Positions 21,591 to 33,465 are shown, counted from the first letter of the stretch. The stretch is 64,000 nucleotides of DNA from Notamacropus eugenii (GCF_028372415.1 NC_092875.1:228445136-228509135), one strand, 5' to 3'. The notes: a model not told the origin generated them from the sequence alone. Numbers and translations: made by a program.

Positions 21591-21689
21591 GTTCTTAATG
21601 CCCTTGTCTTTGTAATCGCACCCTCCTATCTTTCCTTCTACCTCTTTCAACTACTTTCTCCTTATTTCTAGTCCCTCCCTATTCTAAGA

Positions 21690-22990
21690 GAAAGACCCAG
21701 ATTCTTGCCAAGAGTCCTCCTTAATAGGCTGAGGTTTTTTAATCTGACCAAGGTCTCTGATCTCAAGGTCTTATGGAGAATTATATCAAAATGTGATTGC
21801 CTGTTCATCAGCATTGTACATCAATTTCATGATGGCATGGTTTCCTGGGTTGTGGATAATAGAACACTGCTCTCACCAAAGGAGTCAAACAAAGCTTGTG
21901 CTTTTTTAGCATGATGTTTTCAGCCATGTTGCCAAATGCCTTCATGGTGGATGAACATGGCATCTAGGTTAGCTACCACAATGATGGTAAATTTTTCAAT
22001 TAGAAAAAGCCACAATCCAAGGAAAAGGGGAGGGGGTACTGGTGCAAGATTTTCTGTTTGCACACTATTGTGCACTCAATGTAGCTTCTGAAGCTGAGAT
22101 GCAATGAAATATGGATTCTCTGCTGCTTGTGCTAATTTTGGCCTAACGACACCAAGAAATCACAAGAAACCACCATCACACCATCCATAGCTGAAACCAT
22201 CAGTTACAGCAAATGGAGAAGTTCTGAATGTTGTGGATAAGTTCACTTACCTTGGCAGTTTACTTTCTAGGGATGTACACATCGATAATGAGATTTACGC
22301 ACACACTGCCAGAGCTAGCTCAGTGACTGAAGTGTGGGAAAAGAACTGAAGGTCTACAGAGTCACTGTGCTGACTTCATTGTTATATTCCTGTGAAACCT
22401 GGACAGTATACCAGCACCATGCCAGGAAACTGAATTGCTTCCATTTGAACTGTCTTAGGAAGATTCTGAGGATCACCGGGCAGGAAGGTACCAGACATGG
22501 AGGGCCTTTCTTGAACTAAACTGCCAAGCATTCATAATAACTCTACTTCAGAGAGCACACTCTGATGGGCTGACCACATGGTTCAATTGCAAAATGTACA
22601 CTTACCTAAAAGACTATTTTATCCAGAATTCACACAGGTCAAGAATTCACATAGTGGTCAAAAGAAGACATGCAAGGATGCTCTCAAGGTCTTTCTGAAG
22701 AACTTTAGAACTGATTCTATGACATGGAGACACTGGCACAGGACCACTCAGCATGGCATGCCCTCATCAGAGAAGGCACCGTGCTCTATGAGCAAAGTAG
22801 AATTGAAGGAGCTCAAAAGAAACTCCAGATGTACAGATTTAAAAAATCCACTCCAAATATTCACATGGACTATTTGTACCTGACCTGTGGTAGAGCATTC
22901 TGAGCTTGCACTGGTCTGATCAGCCACAGTTGGACACAATGTAACTCAACTCTAGAATAGTGATGTCATTTTGATCCTTTTTGAGAATGG
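21690..22990 (+). mobile_element. RTE-clade LINE, decayed 3' half
   Basis: Conceptual translation gives scattered reverse-transcriptase pieces: VHQFHDGMVSWVVDN (about 21810-21865), then FTYLGSLLSRDVHIDNEIY (about 22235-22300), then LKVYRVTVLTSLLYSCETWT and FHLNCLRKILRI (22344-22480). The 3' end is TTTTGATCCTTTTTGAGAATGGACAATGAC. These match the RTE/BovB group by recognised motifs. Frameshifts and stops make it dead. It lies in the RNMT first intron, antisense to the gene. Confidence 0.78.
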
Positions 22991-22999
22991 ACAATGACT

Positions 23000-23920
23000 A
23001 TTTTCCTAGTTCATCACCCTTTGCTTTGTTACCACTTTCTGTCCTTCAGTCATAATCTACAACTGGAAAATTGAATTATATGTTATCCTTTAGCCTTGTG
23101 TTCCTTGCTCCCTTAGCTTGTGACCCACTCATACCCTCTCAAACCCAATCGTAGGGTACCCTCACACCAACTTCTCTACTGCTCCTAATCAGATATTGCT
23201 ATGTGGCTAGAGAACTCACATAAACATTAGGTCTATCACAAATTTTTGTTTAAAAAAATCTCAATTGAGCACACATTCAACATAGCAATCTTTCATCCTA
23301 ATTTGGTTTTGTCTCTTTGGAGATCCCTCTTCATCACTCGCTATATTATCTCACTTTCCAACTTTTATTCTTCCTTCCAGCCTAAAAATATACCTGAGAC
23401 GCTCCTGTCCTTAAAAATACCTTCACCTGACTCTGCCATCAAATCACACTGACAATGTCTTCTTTTTACAACCAAAACTCAAGTTCCTGAGCTTACCCAA
23501 GAAGCCTAACCCTACTCTTGTCAGTAAAACAGAAGACAAGATTTAGAGTCCATTAAGACTACTCTAGGAAAAGTCTTTCAACTTTCCTTCTCTTTCTCTT
23601 CTCTTTTAAATACTAATCTTCATTCAATCAAGTCTGATCTTATATCAGGATCATCCACTTAAATCAAAAAATTCCTGACCTTCAAGTATGCTTAAATATC
23701 ATCAATCTTAAAAGTAAAACAAAACTCCTTCCTTAAATCCTGTAGACCCTTGAGCTATAGACCACTCTCTCCCTGACCTTTCATTTGCCACCTCCCAGAT
23801 TCCTGACAGGTTTTCCTTCTTGTTTCTCCTAGCTCAGTTTGACTCCCTGCCCTCCTCTCAGTTGTGAGCCTGTCTCTTCCTCCTCAATTTTCCATGTAAT
23901 ATGCTTATTTCTATGCACTC
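23000..23920. other. RNMT intron, no confident repeat
   Basis: Pyrimidine-rich sequence with weak L2-like blocks. No gene or RNA is seen. Confidence 0.4.
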
Positions 23921-23929
23921 CTGCCCCAC

Positions 23930-24020
23930 CTCTCAAGTTCAGAAGTTTCCCCTTTTTGCCTTTAGATGCTTAGCACCTTGCAAACAGTAGGCACTTAATG
24001 TTTTTTGAACTGAACAACCC
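23930..24020 (+). repeat. L2 3' tail
   Basis: CTTAGCACCTTGCAAACAGTAGGCACTTAATG is a diverged L2 end. Confidence 0.6.
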
Positions 24021-24454
24021 TGTATCCCAGGGGTTCTAGTCTTTGCTTTCTTTTCTACTTCAGCCATTTTAATTTAGTAATTTTAGCCTTCCCATTGCTG
24101 TTATACTCATGTAACTGACCCCTAAATCTTGTCCACTGAGCTCTATTTCTGTAGTTTTTCAATCATCTGCTTTAAGTCCTCTAGGTGGACATGCCCCAAG
24201 CATGTCCATTTCATTTCTAAAATTTAACTGCTAATGGCACTACCAATCTCTTTGTCTTCAGAGGAGAACCTTGTAGTACTTTTCATCCATCCACCTAATC
24301 AAGCAACAAATCTGACCCTTCTCTGTCATGCCTCTGTCCTCTTTATTTCCATCACAAATATCCTAACCCTAGCCCCTATTATTTTTTTTCCCCTACACTT
24401 CCACAAAAGTTTAACTCATCCCATTGTCTCCTTCAAGGTATTATACAGGGGCTA

Positions 24455-24600
24455 GATACTGGGCCATCATCAGTTGTCTTGATCTTTGTTTCACCACTGA
24501 ACTTTTGATGACTTGGTGCCCACTCATACACAATTCACCACCCTCAAGATGCCATTGGTTCTCTTTGAGAAGGAAGGATGAACAGGGGTTCTGCATGAAG
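24455..24600 (+). repeat. RTE-tailed SINE, 3' part
   Basis: GGGCCATCATCAGTTGTCTT, CCACTGAACTTTTGATGAC and the end GGTTCTCTTTGAGAAGGAAGGATGAACAGG match the 3' region of the SINEs at 56.7 and 57.2 kb and the RTE end. Confidence 0.6.
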
Positions 24601-25221
24601 TCTTTACACAGAGGGAGGACAACTTCCAGAGCAGGTGCTGTGAGTTAAATCTTTTCACGCACAAGCCTCAACACAACAATGGCTGAATTTGTAGGAAGGA
24701 CTGAACTGTTGATAGAACTTTTTGTATTAAATGTCTTTACCATGTTATCCGAGAGTAACAGTCCTCTCAGGGGACCCAACCCGCCAATTTAAGCAGAAGC
24801 TGGAGAATGCTACCCTGGCTTGTTTTCATTCTTGCTTTGTTTCATCTTCTTTTACTTATTTAGTGCCCCCACCCCCCCAAAAAATCTAGTACAATTTAGT
24901 TTTTGTCCAGCTTGGTTTTAATTTTTAATTTTTTGAAGTATACCTGTGAAAAGACAGACTTTTAAAACCCAAATCACTCTTCTTTCCTAGAATAGCCAAG
25001 AGTAGCTCCAACCAAAGCCTCAGTGACTCATAGTTTAGATTATAGTAATGTTTCAGTTCTAGGCAGAAACTTGGAGGAATTTCCCCTCTCTCCCAAGATA
25101 GATATATTTGTGATGGTAAATAAAGCCATCTTTTGTCTCCACTCCCTTAGTCATTGAATGGATGTGGCCTCAGACAAACTGAGACCTGGGAAAGACCTTT
25201 AGAAAGGAAGTCACCCACTGC

Positions 25222-25352
25222 ATCCCAGGCCATCACCAGCTGTCTTTAATGCATTTTAATGACTGGAGGAAAGAGTGAGACTGAAACTCTGAGAAGCTCT
25301 ACCCCATTCATATCTAATACATCACCTTCCAGATGTCATTGGTCTACTTCCA
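25222..25352 (+). repeat. RTE-tailed SINE fragment
   Basis: AGGCCATCACCAGCTGTCTT, GACTGGAGGAAAGAGTGAGACTG and CAGATGTCATTGGTCTACTT are diverged blocks of the same SINE. Confidence 0.55.
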
Positions 25353-25389
25353 GAAAAAAAAAAAAAAGCAAGTGCCAGGATAAGCTTCC

Positions 25390-25570
25390 CAAAGTGACTC
25401 AAGTCACTCTTTTTGATTAAAACCTTCAAAGGTTTCCCAATAGTTATTCAAAGCACCAGATTTTGTATGAGAGACATTCTGAACCCCTCCCAATCTGTCT
25501 CTAGCCTTATTATGTCGATGCAAATGAGACTGAACAAGTCAAGAATCCTCTGCCTAGCCCACCATTCTTT
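25390..25570 (+). repeat. L2 LINE fragment
   Basis: CAAGTCACTCTTTTTGATTAAAACC and CCCCTCCCAATCTGTCTCTAGC resemble internal L2 blocks. Confidence 0.5.
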
Positions 25571-27082
25571 CTAAATGGAATTCCCCTCCCAAACTCTAAA
25601 CTTCTACTCATCATTATTCTAAGCCTACATCCAAAACAAAAACACTTGCAGAAATAATCACAAAAACTTTCAAAATACTTCTTTCCTTTAATTGGGCTTT
25701 TAAAACCATGACCCTAACGTACTAAGTAATCTCTTTGTGGTTTATACTTTTCCCAGCATAATGTATCGTGATTTCCCCCCCCCACCTCTACTAGCATATA
25801 ACTTCCTCATGACCAGGTTCTTAGCTATCTTCTTACTGTTCACAGGATTATGCACAAAACATGATCAAAATATTAAATCCAATTCAATACATCTCTAAAG
25901 CTGAAAATTTTTAGTAAAATTAGATTTGAAAATAAGAACTTTTTTAATGTTAAGAAGTTGAAAAAGGGTATCAGAAGTTGTGGGTTTCCTTTACAGGGGC
26001 TGTCCTCTTTTTTCATTTCCACATAGTTTACCAAACAAAAAAATGTTTCAAGAATGAATGACTTTACCTGGAAGAGGGGGGACAGAGTACGACTTCGAGA
26101 CAAGAATTAACGCTTCAATACAAGTTTATATTATATTAGTGGAATTACCAATCAAGAACTTGCCACAAACAGCCCTAGTGAGTTGGGAAGGATAAATTCA
26201 CGCCACAAAAACACCTCCCGGGTGATCCGAGCAAACAGATGGGCGAAGAAACTCTTCAATGGGCCATGACGTCACGTCTCGGGCACTATCCCTTTTAAAG
26301 CTTTTCACTCCAGCGCCCCAAGGCGCAGCCGAGCCAGGGACGGGGAGGCCGAGTGCCGAGGCCCAGGGAGACTGCTAGGGCCACAGGCTCCGCGCTCCAA
26401 GCCCGCCAGTACGCGGACCCCTCCAGCCCCCCGCCGCTGGCCCGAAGAGGGAATAGAATGGGAGGCGGCCCCCAGTCCTTCCCCCTTCTCCGCGCCGTAC
26501 TTAAAAGAAAAGCTCGGATGCCGCAGGCTCCGCCGCTCAGTCACTGTCTTCCCCCGCTCTCGCAGCATTCCTCCTTCACCCGGGTTACCATGCCGGGTAC
26601 TAGAAACTTCTTACCGGCTCCCTCCACCCCCGCAGGAGCATCTCGAGCGGCACCGCGCGCGTCGCCCGGACCGAAGGCAAGCCCCGCCCCTTGAAGCACG
26701 AACAGGCACCTCTCCAGCCGGACTCCAGTCGTTCCCCGCGGTCCTGCGGCACCCACCCGAGAGGCTCCGACGTTCGGCTCTCGCCCTCCCTCCGGGCCAC
26801 CTTTGCAGTAGCCGGCTCAACCGCCAAGCGCGCCGGGGCGACGTCACGTCCGACCCCCCACAAGGACCCCCGACTTCCTTCCCCGCCACATAATACAATC
26901 AACACGGGGCCGAATATTAAGCACGGTGCGCAACGAATGCCTAGTATAAATGCAATGGTTAATGCAGGTCAGAATAAGCGTCTCTACCTCCGAGACGGAA
27001 AGAATCCCCAAGAGGCTAGAGCGAGAGAGTAGTAGGCACACTGGGAGTGGAAAAGGACAGGGCCTCCCGTTCTAACACTTAC

Positions 27083-27165
27083 CTGAGTAAAGCTTTCCGC
27101 CATTCTGTTTGCGGAAGTAGTAAGTGCGCCACGCTTCGGCTGTTACGCAACTTCCGGAAGGCGGT
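27083..27165 (-). other. RNMT: Probable RNMT untranslated exon 1
   Basis: On the minus strand the sequence GCTTTACTCAG|GTAAGTG gives a near-consensus donor (exon end 27083, GT at 27082-27081) inside the CpG island, just downstream of ETS-type motifs. It would splice to the acceptor at 10264 in RNMT, leaving the ATG in exon 2. The upstream boundary (transcription start) is a guess, because CpG-island promoters usually have dispersed starts. A second good minus-strand donor at 26615 could serve an alternative first exon. Confidence 0.6.
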
Positions 27166-27192
27166 GGAAGAAAAAAACTCATTTCCACAGAA

Positions 27193-27201
27193 CGCATGCG
27201 C
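27193..27201 (+). promoter_or_regulatory. NRF1-like palindrome
   Basis: CGCATGCGC matches the core of the nuclear respiratory factor 1 site. It lies about 55 nt before the ZNF143-like element. NRF1 control would suit FAM210A, whose product is mitochondrial, but that link is inference. Confidence 0.5.
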
Positions 27202-27248
27202 TTTACGTTTCCTCCCCATTCGCACTTGGAGTATCTCTTCCTAAGTAA

Positions 27249-27267
27249 ACTACGTTTCCCAGGGTGC
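27249..27267 (+). promoter_or_regulatory. ZNF143/Staf-like site
   Basis: The 19-nt sequence ACTACGTTTCCCAGGGTGC closely resembles the known ZNF143 (Staf) element with core ACTAC..TTCCCAG..TGC. This element is common in divergent CpG-island promoters. The match is by eye; no occupancy data are available. Confidence 0.6.
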
Positions 27268-27269
27268 TT

Positions 27270-27517
27270 GGTGCGGACTTTGCCTTGGAGGCTCCGAGCT
27301 GGGCACCCGGCAGGTCGCAAGCACGTTTTGGCTGGGCGAGGCTGGCTGAAGAGAGCGAATGACCGCCCTGGCCGCCTGGGTCTGGGGAGGGTGAAGGGGA
27401 GGCCTGGTCACACTGGCTTCAACGGGGACCCTGGGGGGAGTTCGTCTCCTATCGGTGATTGCCGCCGGAAAATCTGCCCTGTCAGGGCTTGCGACCACGG
27501 ACCCAACGTCTTCCGAG
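27270..27517 (+). other. FAM210A: Probable FAM210A untranslated exon 1
   Basis: FAM210A coding begins at 49557, so a 5' UTR exon must lie upstream, and the divergent half of the CpG island is the natural place. Plausible plus-strand donors are CCGAG|GTACCT (exon end 27517) and GAGAG|GTGAGG (exon end 27559). I cannot choose between them, and the start is only set as downstream of the ZNF143-like motif. The resulting intron 1 would be about 22 kb. Confidence 0.45.
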
Positions 27518-28080
27518 GTACCTCGGCCTCTGTGCTTCCCGGGGCGGGAGAAGGGAGAGGTGAGGGGGCGTCGCTGACCCCCACAGCCGTGGGGAAGAGC
27601 AGGGTCGTCCCTGCTGGGGAGAGAAGTGGGAGACGGACCTGGTGCTCGTGGCCAACTGCTTTACCCGAGCCAGTGGGGGAAGGGCACGACCTGCCCTGCT
27701 GTGGTGGCTAACTGCCCCAAGGCTCTCCCTCCTCCCTCCTCTGCCCTCATTCTCTCTCGAGGGACAGCCCTTGTCCTTTTTCCTCCATATGCCCTTTGCT
27801 CCTCTCTCCTCTCCCCTCCCTCTTCCCCGGTCATAACATTGAGATGGTGCCCCTAGAAGTTTTCTGTTATTTTGTTTGGTTTCTTACCCACGACTGGAAG
27901 TTCCCCGCCTCCCCCCTCCAAGAACACAGGCCTACCCCGCCCCCCGTTTTCTTGAGCTGTAACCGCGCCGCGGCCTCTGTAGGTTGGGAGGGCACCGCGT
28001 CTGGGGTGGGCAGGCCACACGTGCTTCTTTGGAGAGATGGCAGGGGATGTGTGTGATGAACCTCGCGCGCCCCGCTGCTC

Positions 28081-29030
28081 GCGCGTGGCTGCCTTTTACA
28101 TGAGGGCAGTCACAACTGTGTGGACTCTCTGGGAGTGAGAACCCACGTTATTCCGAATTTGACACGCTGGTCTGCAAATATGACTGTTTCTAACGACCTG
28201 CAGTAGAGATAAGCCAAATCATTAGTTGATTGTGTTCATATGTAGATGTTGTTGAAAACTATCTTCTTCTGCTGAAGGGATTAGTGTGAAAATGTGCTTC
28301 ACCATTCAATTTGAATTACTTTACCCCCAAGGCCGATCTCACAGTCTTTAAGGAAAGTTTTAAAAAAGATGAATTTTGTCTCCTGTCAGAGTTTATTGTC
28401 AGAACTCTGTTAAAAAAGCAACTGGTATCAGCATTCTGTGAAGGAGAAATTACAAGGCTGCATGTATATATATTTTCAGTTTAACTAGTCGATATTCAAT
28501 CCTGTGTACATACCACCTCATGAACTGATTCTGGAATAAGACATTGAAAAGACTATATTGACTATAAATTGTTCAATATAAATTATGGTATTTGTGAAGA
28601 TATTTTCTAAAGACTAGTTTTATCTATTTAGTTGGTACACATTTATGTATTTTTAAAATAATAATTTGTAAGTCAAATCCTTAAGTTAGTGATTCTCATT
28701 ACAGTTCCAAGGAACCATTAGGAATTCATCATCCAGCAGACTTTATTTCTAATTCTATGAGGTTCTCTTAGTGTTAAATCTTTTGGTTCTTACACCAAAA
28801 TTTAATATAACTAATTTTGAGGGAAAACATGTGCTTGCATATACTGGAGTTATTCCAAGGAATCAAAAGAGGTATGTACGTCTCATTGATCAATGCTTTT
28901 TCATAGATACTGAGATGATTTTTGGTTTGACTTTTATCAACTCTGAATGAATCAGGATCCATTGTGCAAGAATTAGGGCAGGGCAAAGTGTGATAAATAA
29001 TAATGGAGGGAAGAGGGCGGTACAGATGAT
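28081..29030. other. FAM210A intron 1, no repeat recognised
   Basis: AT-rich sequence right of the CpG island. Nothing coding is seen. Confidence 0.5.
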
Positions 29031-29089
29031 AAAAAATAAAAAGGAGTTTGAAGTTTAGCTAGATCCTCAAGTAATGCCAGATAAAACAC

Positions 29090-29160
29090 AAGCTTTGGTA
29101 GATCCTGTCAAGCACAAGCCCTGACACATGGTAGGCATTTAATAAATATTTGTTTACTAA
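29090..29160 (+). repeat. MIR/L2 tail
   Basis: GACACATGGTAGGCATTTAATAAATATTTG is a typical tail. Confidence 0.6.
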
Positions 29161-29539
29161 CTGAAAAAGATTCCGTTATAGGCAGGAATAATTGTTACAT
29201 AGTCCTTCATTTTAGCCAATTTCAGAGAGGCTCACTACTTTGTATCTACAGTGGCTTGAATAGAAAGAGAAGCCTGAGGAATTTACTCTGCTTCCTACTA
29301 AGAGTTCTCTTTGAAGAGTGTGAATTTCTCCTCTCAAATTTGTAATTACCAATGTCAGGAGAACTTGCTATTCTTAGTGGTTCTCAGTGTCACATGTTCC
29401 TTAGAAAGCAAGTTCTCCATTGCAAACCTCTATATATGACATAAGAATTGACATTTACAAATACAAAAAAAATTAAAGAAATTCTTCCCAATGGTAGAAT
29501 AAGGTTTTGAGAGAGATTTTTAAGTAGTGGATATGGAGC

Positions 29540-29745
29540 TGGAGACTTGGAGTTAAGAAGACCTAAATTTTAAATCTGCTTCAGGCTTTTAATATTTGTG
29601 TGATTTGGGGCATTTAAATTAACCTCTCTGAGCTTGTTTTCTCATCTATAAAAAGAGGATAATTATAGCACCTACATCACAGAATCATTATAAGGATCAA
29701 GTGAGATAATGTTGGTCTACAAACTTTAAAGCCCAATTTAACTGA
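29540..29745 (+). repeat. MIR/THER1-type SINE
   Basis: Core blocks TTTGTGTGATTTGGGGCA, TTTTCTCATCTATAAAAAGAGG and AAGGATCAAGTGAGATAATG are in MIR order. Confidence 0.75.
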
Positions 29746-29869
29746 GCTGTTCTGTTTTGAGTCTGGGAAGGGGATAGCAAAAAGTAAGAGTTTTGCTCCA
29801 TGGAAATGTTTGAATCAAAAACTATTATGTCAATTATAATTATTACTATTAATTAGAGCAAATAGTTTG

Positions 29870-30030
29870 GTGTAATGGAAAGAGCATTAGACCAGGCATT
29901 TGGAGACATGTACACTAGTCCAATATTTGCTTATTGTTTGACTTAAGCAAGTCACTTAGTTCTCCTTGAGCATTAATTTCCACATCTCTTAAACTAGAAG
30001 GCAGTATGAGATAACTAATATTTTTTAAAA
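29870..30030 (+). repeat. MIR/THER1-type SINE, partial
   Basis: GGTGTAATGGAAAGAGCATTAGACC is the head and TTGACTTAAGCAAGTCACTTAG the core. Confidence 0.7.
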
Positions 30031-30626
30031 ATAAGATTTACATTGGTGCCTACCTTCTCCCACTCCGACAGGTAACTTCACAGAAACTCAAAAAGTTGGA
30101 AGGAACTACAGAGGTCATTTGATACAATCCATACCTTCCTCTCTGCAATATATCCTACAGATGATCATCTTGCTGTAATTTCTTCAACAAGGCCACATGA
30201 TATTTCCAAAGTAAGCCCATTCCCTTTTGGGAAAACTAATTTGAAAGAAATTTTTCCTTAAATTAAATAAGACTATGGAGTCTTAAAGACTTACAGGGCA
30301 CAAGTGGTTCTTTTTGTTTGCTTGTTTGTTTTTATCATTGCTTATGATAAGGGTTTTAGAGGAAGAAGGAAGATTTCACCAGAAACTGCTGGATAAGAAA
30401 AAACTAAGAACAGGATTGGGATTTGTGGACCATAGGCTTCTGGCCAGGAATGAAATATCCCTAAAGAGGGCAATTAAAGATGTATTTACTTGGAATCTTG
30501 CAATCTTAATCAAAGACAACTATCTACTTATGTCTACTGTGTGTGTATATATATTATATATATGAGTATGTGTATATGTTCACCCACATCCACTATACTA
30601 TATAGAGAGAGTAGCTGCAGTATCAG

Positions 30627-30880
30627 GCTTCTAGGTGGCACAGTAGATAAAGTGCAGGTCCTGGAGTCAGAAAGACTGATCTTGAGTTCAGATGTGGTCT
30701 CAGATACTTATTAGCTGTGTGACCCTGAGAAAATCATTTACCCCTTTTTGCCTCAGTTTCTTCATCTGTAAAATGAGTTAAAGAAGGAAATGGCAAACCA
30801 TTCTAGCATCTTTGCCAAGAAAACCCCAAATGGGGTTAAGAGGAGTTGAAAACAACTGGAAAATGACTAAACAGCTACAG
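30627..30880 (+). repeat. Marsupial tRNA-derived SINE, nearly complete
   Basis: The head CTAGGTGGCACAGTAGATAAAG is followed by CTTATTAGCTGTGTGACCCTG, TTCTTCATCTGTAAAATGAG, then AAATGGCAAACCATTCTAGC and GCCAAGAAAACCCCAAATGG. It is in the opposite orientation to the related copy at 54375-54640. Confidence 0.8.
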
Positions 30881-31490
30881 GTGGAAGATGATTAACAGCA
30901 GACCCTCCTAGAAATCCACAAGAGACAAAATTTAAGAAAGGAGCCAGCAGTAAAATACATGGACTCAGCTGCATGGCATAAATGCACAATGCTTAGGTAA
31001 CAAGCAAGGCAGACTAAGGATATTAAGTAGATAATACTCATGTGAGGAAACCTAGAACCCAGAAGGGAAGAACATTTGGGTGAAGAGCAGTGAAGGCAGA
31101 AATAGGAGTTAGACTGTTGTCTGTGTGCAGTGTAGAGCAACTGCACAGAATGAAGAAGGGAATGAGGAACATGGAAAACAATTCAAAGGCTAACCATGAT
31201 AGTAATAAAAGTCTTCAATTATTCAGATGTGCTGAAGTTCTCCCCCTGCCCAAATCAGAATGGTTCAGATTATCATAATTTGTTTTAAATATAATTTCCT
31301 GCTTTATAAGATAGAAGAACCAAGAAAGAAAATTGATATTTCATGCCTGGTTCTCACCGACCAGGAGGGACAGGGACATGGGCTTGAAAGGATAGGAACC
31401 TCATCGGGATAAGTGACTTCTTATCCAAAGAAAAAGAAAATGAGGACAGGCTGACATGCACCAGAGGTTTTAGAGAAAGCATAGAGTTCC
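30881..31490. other. FAM210A intron 1, no repeat recognised
   Basis: Nothing coding or repetitive was identified with confidence. Confidence 0.45.
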
Positions 31491-31494
31491 ATGG

Positions 31495-31740
31495 ACTAAA
31501 GCTTTATAGGGTGACAGTAGGTAGAATGCTCGACTACAGGTCTGGAAGATTTTAAATCTTAACTCAGACACAATAAGTGGGTGGCAAAGGGCAAGTCACC
31601 TAACCATTCTAAACTTCACTTTCCTCATCTGTAAAATAAAGATCGCAATAGCACCCACCTTTCAGAATTGCTCTGAGGATCAAATACAATAGTGTGTGGA
31701 AAACACTTTATAGACCTTAAACTACCCTATAAATGTGAGC
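31495..31740 (+). repeat. MIR/THER1-type SINE
   Basis: GGGCAAGTCACCTAACCATT, TTTCCTCATCTGTAAAATAAAG and GAGGATCAAATACAATAGTG are in MIR order, with the end CTATAAATGTGAGCTATTA. Confidence 0.8.
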
Positions 31741-32289
31741 TATTACATGAAAGTTAATCCAGGAAAGATGGGACTCTCAAGAAAGTCTACACATATTAAG
31801 AGAAACTTCCACTGAGAAATAAAATGGGAAATCTCCCAAAGAGGTGATTGTGAATGTACAAGGAATTCTTCAGCAAACTTAGATTTAAAAAAAATATGCA
31901 AAAAGTAGAAGCATGGCCTGCTAATAAAGGGAGAATGCAGAAACATGGTACTGTCCCATAAGAGTAGCAAAATGAGTCTGATGCTCAGAATGAGCTGCAG
32001 AAAAAGCAAAGAACCACAGAGTTTTGAGTTATGTTTTGGTGGGGAGAAAAGAAGGATCAAAGAAAGGATAAGATCCCAGCTCAAGACATTTAGCTTCAAA
32101 CTAATTATCCCCTTTTCTGTCAGCCAATTATTATGTGACATAAATGTTCTTCAGCTTCTTGTTGATCATTGTCCTTCTTAAAATGTACCCAGAACTGAAC
32201 ACTATCACAGATGTGGTTTTTCCAAGTCATAATACCAGGACTGTTGCCTCCTGAATACTGCCTTTCTTAATTAATCCTAAAATTACGGT

Positions 32290-32445
32290 TGAATGTTTAA
32301 TGGACATTTCAAATTCAGCATGTCCAAAATAAAATTCATTGTCTTTCCCTCCTAAACATACCCTCCTTCCAAACTCTCTTGTTTCATATTGAGGTTATCA
32401 TCATTATCCTTCCAGATATCCAGATTTGAGAGTCATCATGTCTTG
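32290..32445 (+). repeat. L2 LINE internal fragment
   Basis: AAATTCAGCATGTCCAAAATAAAATTCATTGTCTTTCC corresponds to the L2 block also seen at 18020-18060. Confidence 0.6.
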
Positions 32446-32454
32446 AAGTTAGAA

Positions 32455-32745
32455 TTGAAAGAGACCATAGAAGCCATCTATCCCATCCCCTTCATTCTAC
32501 AGAAAAAGAGACCCTGGGAGGTTGTGACTTCCTCAAGGTCAAACAGACGGTATCGGTGGTAATATTTGAACCCACATTCTCCGACAGGAGCCGCTGCTCT
32601 TTCTACTCCATCCTCGACCCAAACAGAGGTCAAGTGATTTGCCCAGGGCCACATATATAGTATCTGAGGCTGTATTTGAACTCAGATCTTCCTGATTCCA
32701 GGCCCAGAGCTACATCTATTGTACCAACTAGCTTCTTATTTGGCA
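32455..32745 (-). repeat. Two antisense MIR-family fragments
   Basis: TCCTCAAGGTCAAACAGACG / ATATTTGAACCCACATTCTCC and then AAGTGATTTGCCCAGGGCCACA / TATTTGAACTCAGATCTTCC are antisense MIR cores, lying head to tail. Confidence 0.7.
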
Positions 32746-32839
32746 TTAAATATAAATTACTGCTTTTGCTTTTCTATCACCATCAGTCGCAAGTTTATCT
32801 CTTTATGTCCCAGGGTACCATCCCTTAAGGAATAAAAGG

Positions 32840-32866
32840 GAGGGAGGGAGGGAGGGAAGTTCTGAA
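32840..32866. repeat. (GGGA)n microsatellite
   Basis: Six or so tandem GGGA units. Confidence 0.9.
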
Positions 32867-33044
32867 AAACTAACCATCTGTTTGACATTTAAAGACCTTT
32901 ACAATCTGACTTCACCTTCTTTTTTCAAACTTTTTACACATTCTTCCCTTTCATACACTCTGCATTACAGGCAAACTGATGTATTTGCTGGTCCTGGAAC
33001 TAACTCTCATGCTTAGACTGTATGCCCCCTCCCTTTTATCTCTT

Positions 33045-33185
33045 TTAGGCAATTAATCAACGAGCATCTATCAGGTATACATTCTGTGCCAGGCACTGTA
33101 CTTTATAAAGACTGGGGATACTGAGACAAAACTGTAGTAGTCTTTGATCTTAAGGAACATATATTCTAATTGAATGTTCAAAATC
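33045..33185 (-). repeat. Old interspersed repeat of the 'GCCAGGCACTG' type
   Basis: CATTCTGTGCCAGGCACTGTACTTT and GACTGGGGATACTGAGAC are blocks repeated at 51700-51880 and 61985-62080. I recognise the family as common in mammals but cannot name it; the strand is arbitrary. Confidence 0.5.
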
Positions 33186-33244
33186 CTACTAGAGGCAGCA
33201 TTCTTTCAAAAACTCGTATCAGGAAAGACTTGGCTAAGCCCCTT

Positions 33245-33465
33245 AATTCCAGGATCCTACATCTAGAACTGTAAGGGACTTCAGAGGGAATGTAATTAGG
33301 CCCTTTTTCCCCCATTCTGCGGAAGGAGAAACTGAAGTTGGAGAGCTTAAAATGATTTGTCCAGAGTCACAGAGGTAAGAAACAGTAAAGCAAGTCTTCT
33401 GATGTCAAGTTGTCGGTGCTCTCTCCCTCTTCTTCAACTCAGTGTGAAATGGAATTAAGCACCTC
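33245..33465 (-). repeat. Antisense MIR-family SINE
   Basis: ACTGTAAGGGACTTCAGAGG, GGAGAAACTGAAGTTGGAGAG and TTGTCCAGAGTCACAGAGG are antisense MIR blocks. The 105-codon open stretch that follows (33529-33846) has no recognised similarity and is not called. Confidence 0.65.

Larger units (their letters stand above)
26250..28080. promoter_or_regulatory. CpG island with bidirectional RNMT/FAM210A promoter
   Basis: This stretch is far richer in G, C and CpG than the AT-rich surroundings and separates the two divergent genes. The core promoter is probably 27083-27300. Motifs read directly: a full CRE TGACGTCA at 26267-26274; a CRE half-site GACGTCAC near 26840; ETS-type GCGGAAGTAG at 27111-27120; CTTCCGGAAG, a double ETS core, at 27151-27160; an NRF1-like CGCATGCGC at 27193-27201; and a ZNF143/Staf-like ACTACGTTTCCCAGGGTGC at 27249-27267. 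There is no convincing TATA box in the core. Long open frames in the island (for example 26353-26694 and 27124-27711) are a by-product of GC richness and I do not call them genes. Confidence 0.88.

Noticed and set aside
26353-27711. Several long open frames on both strands in the CpG island
   Set aside because: GC-rich sequence lacks stop codons by chance. The frames overlap on both strands, carry no recognised domain and coincide with promoter motifs and untranslated exons.
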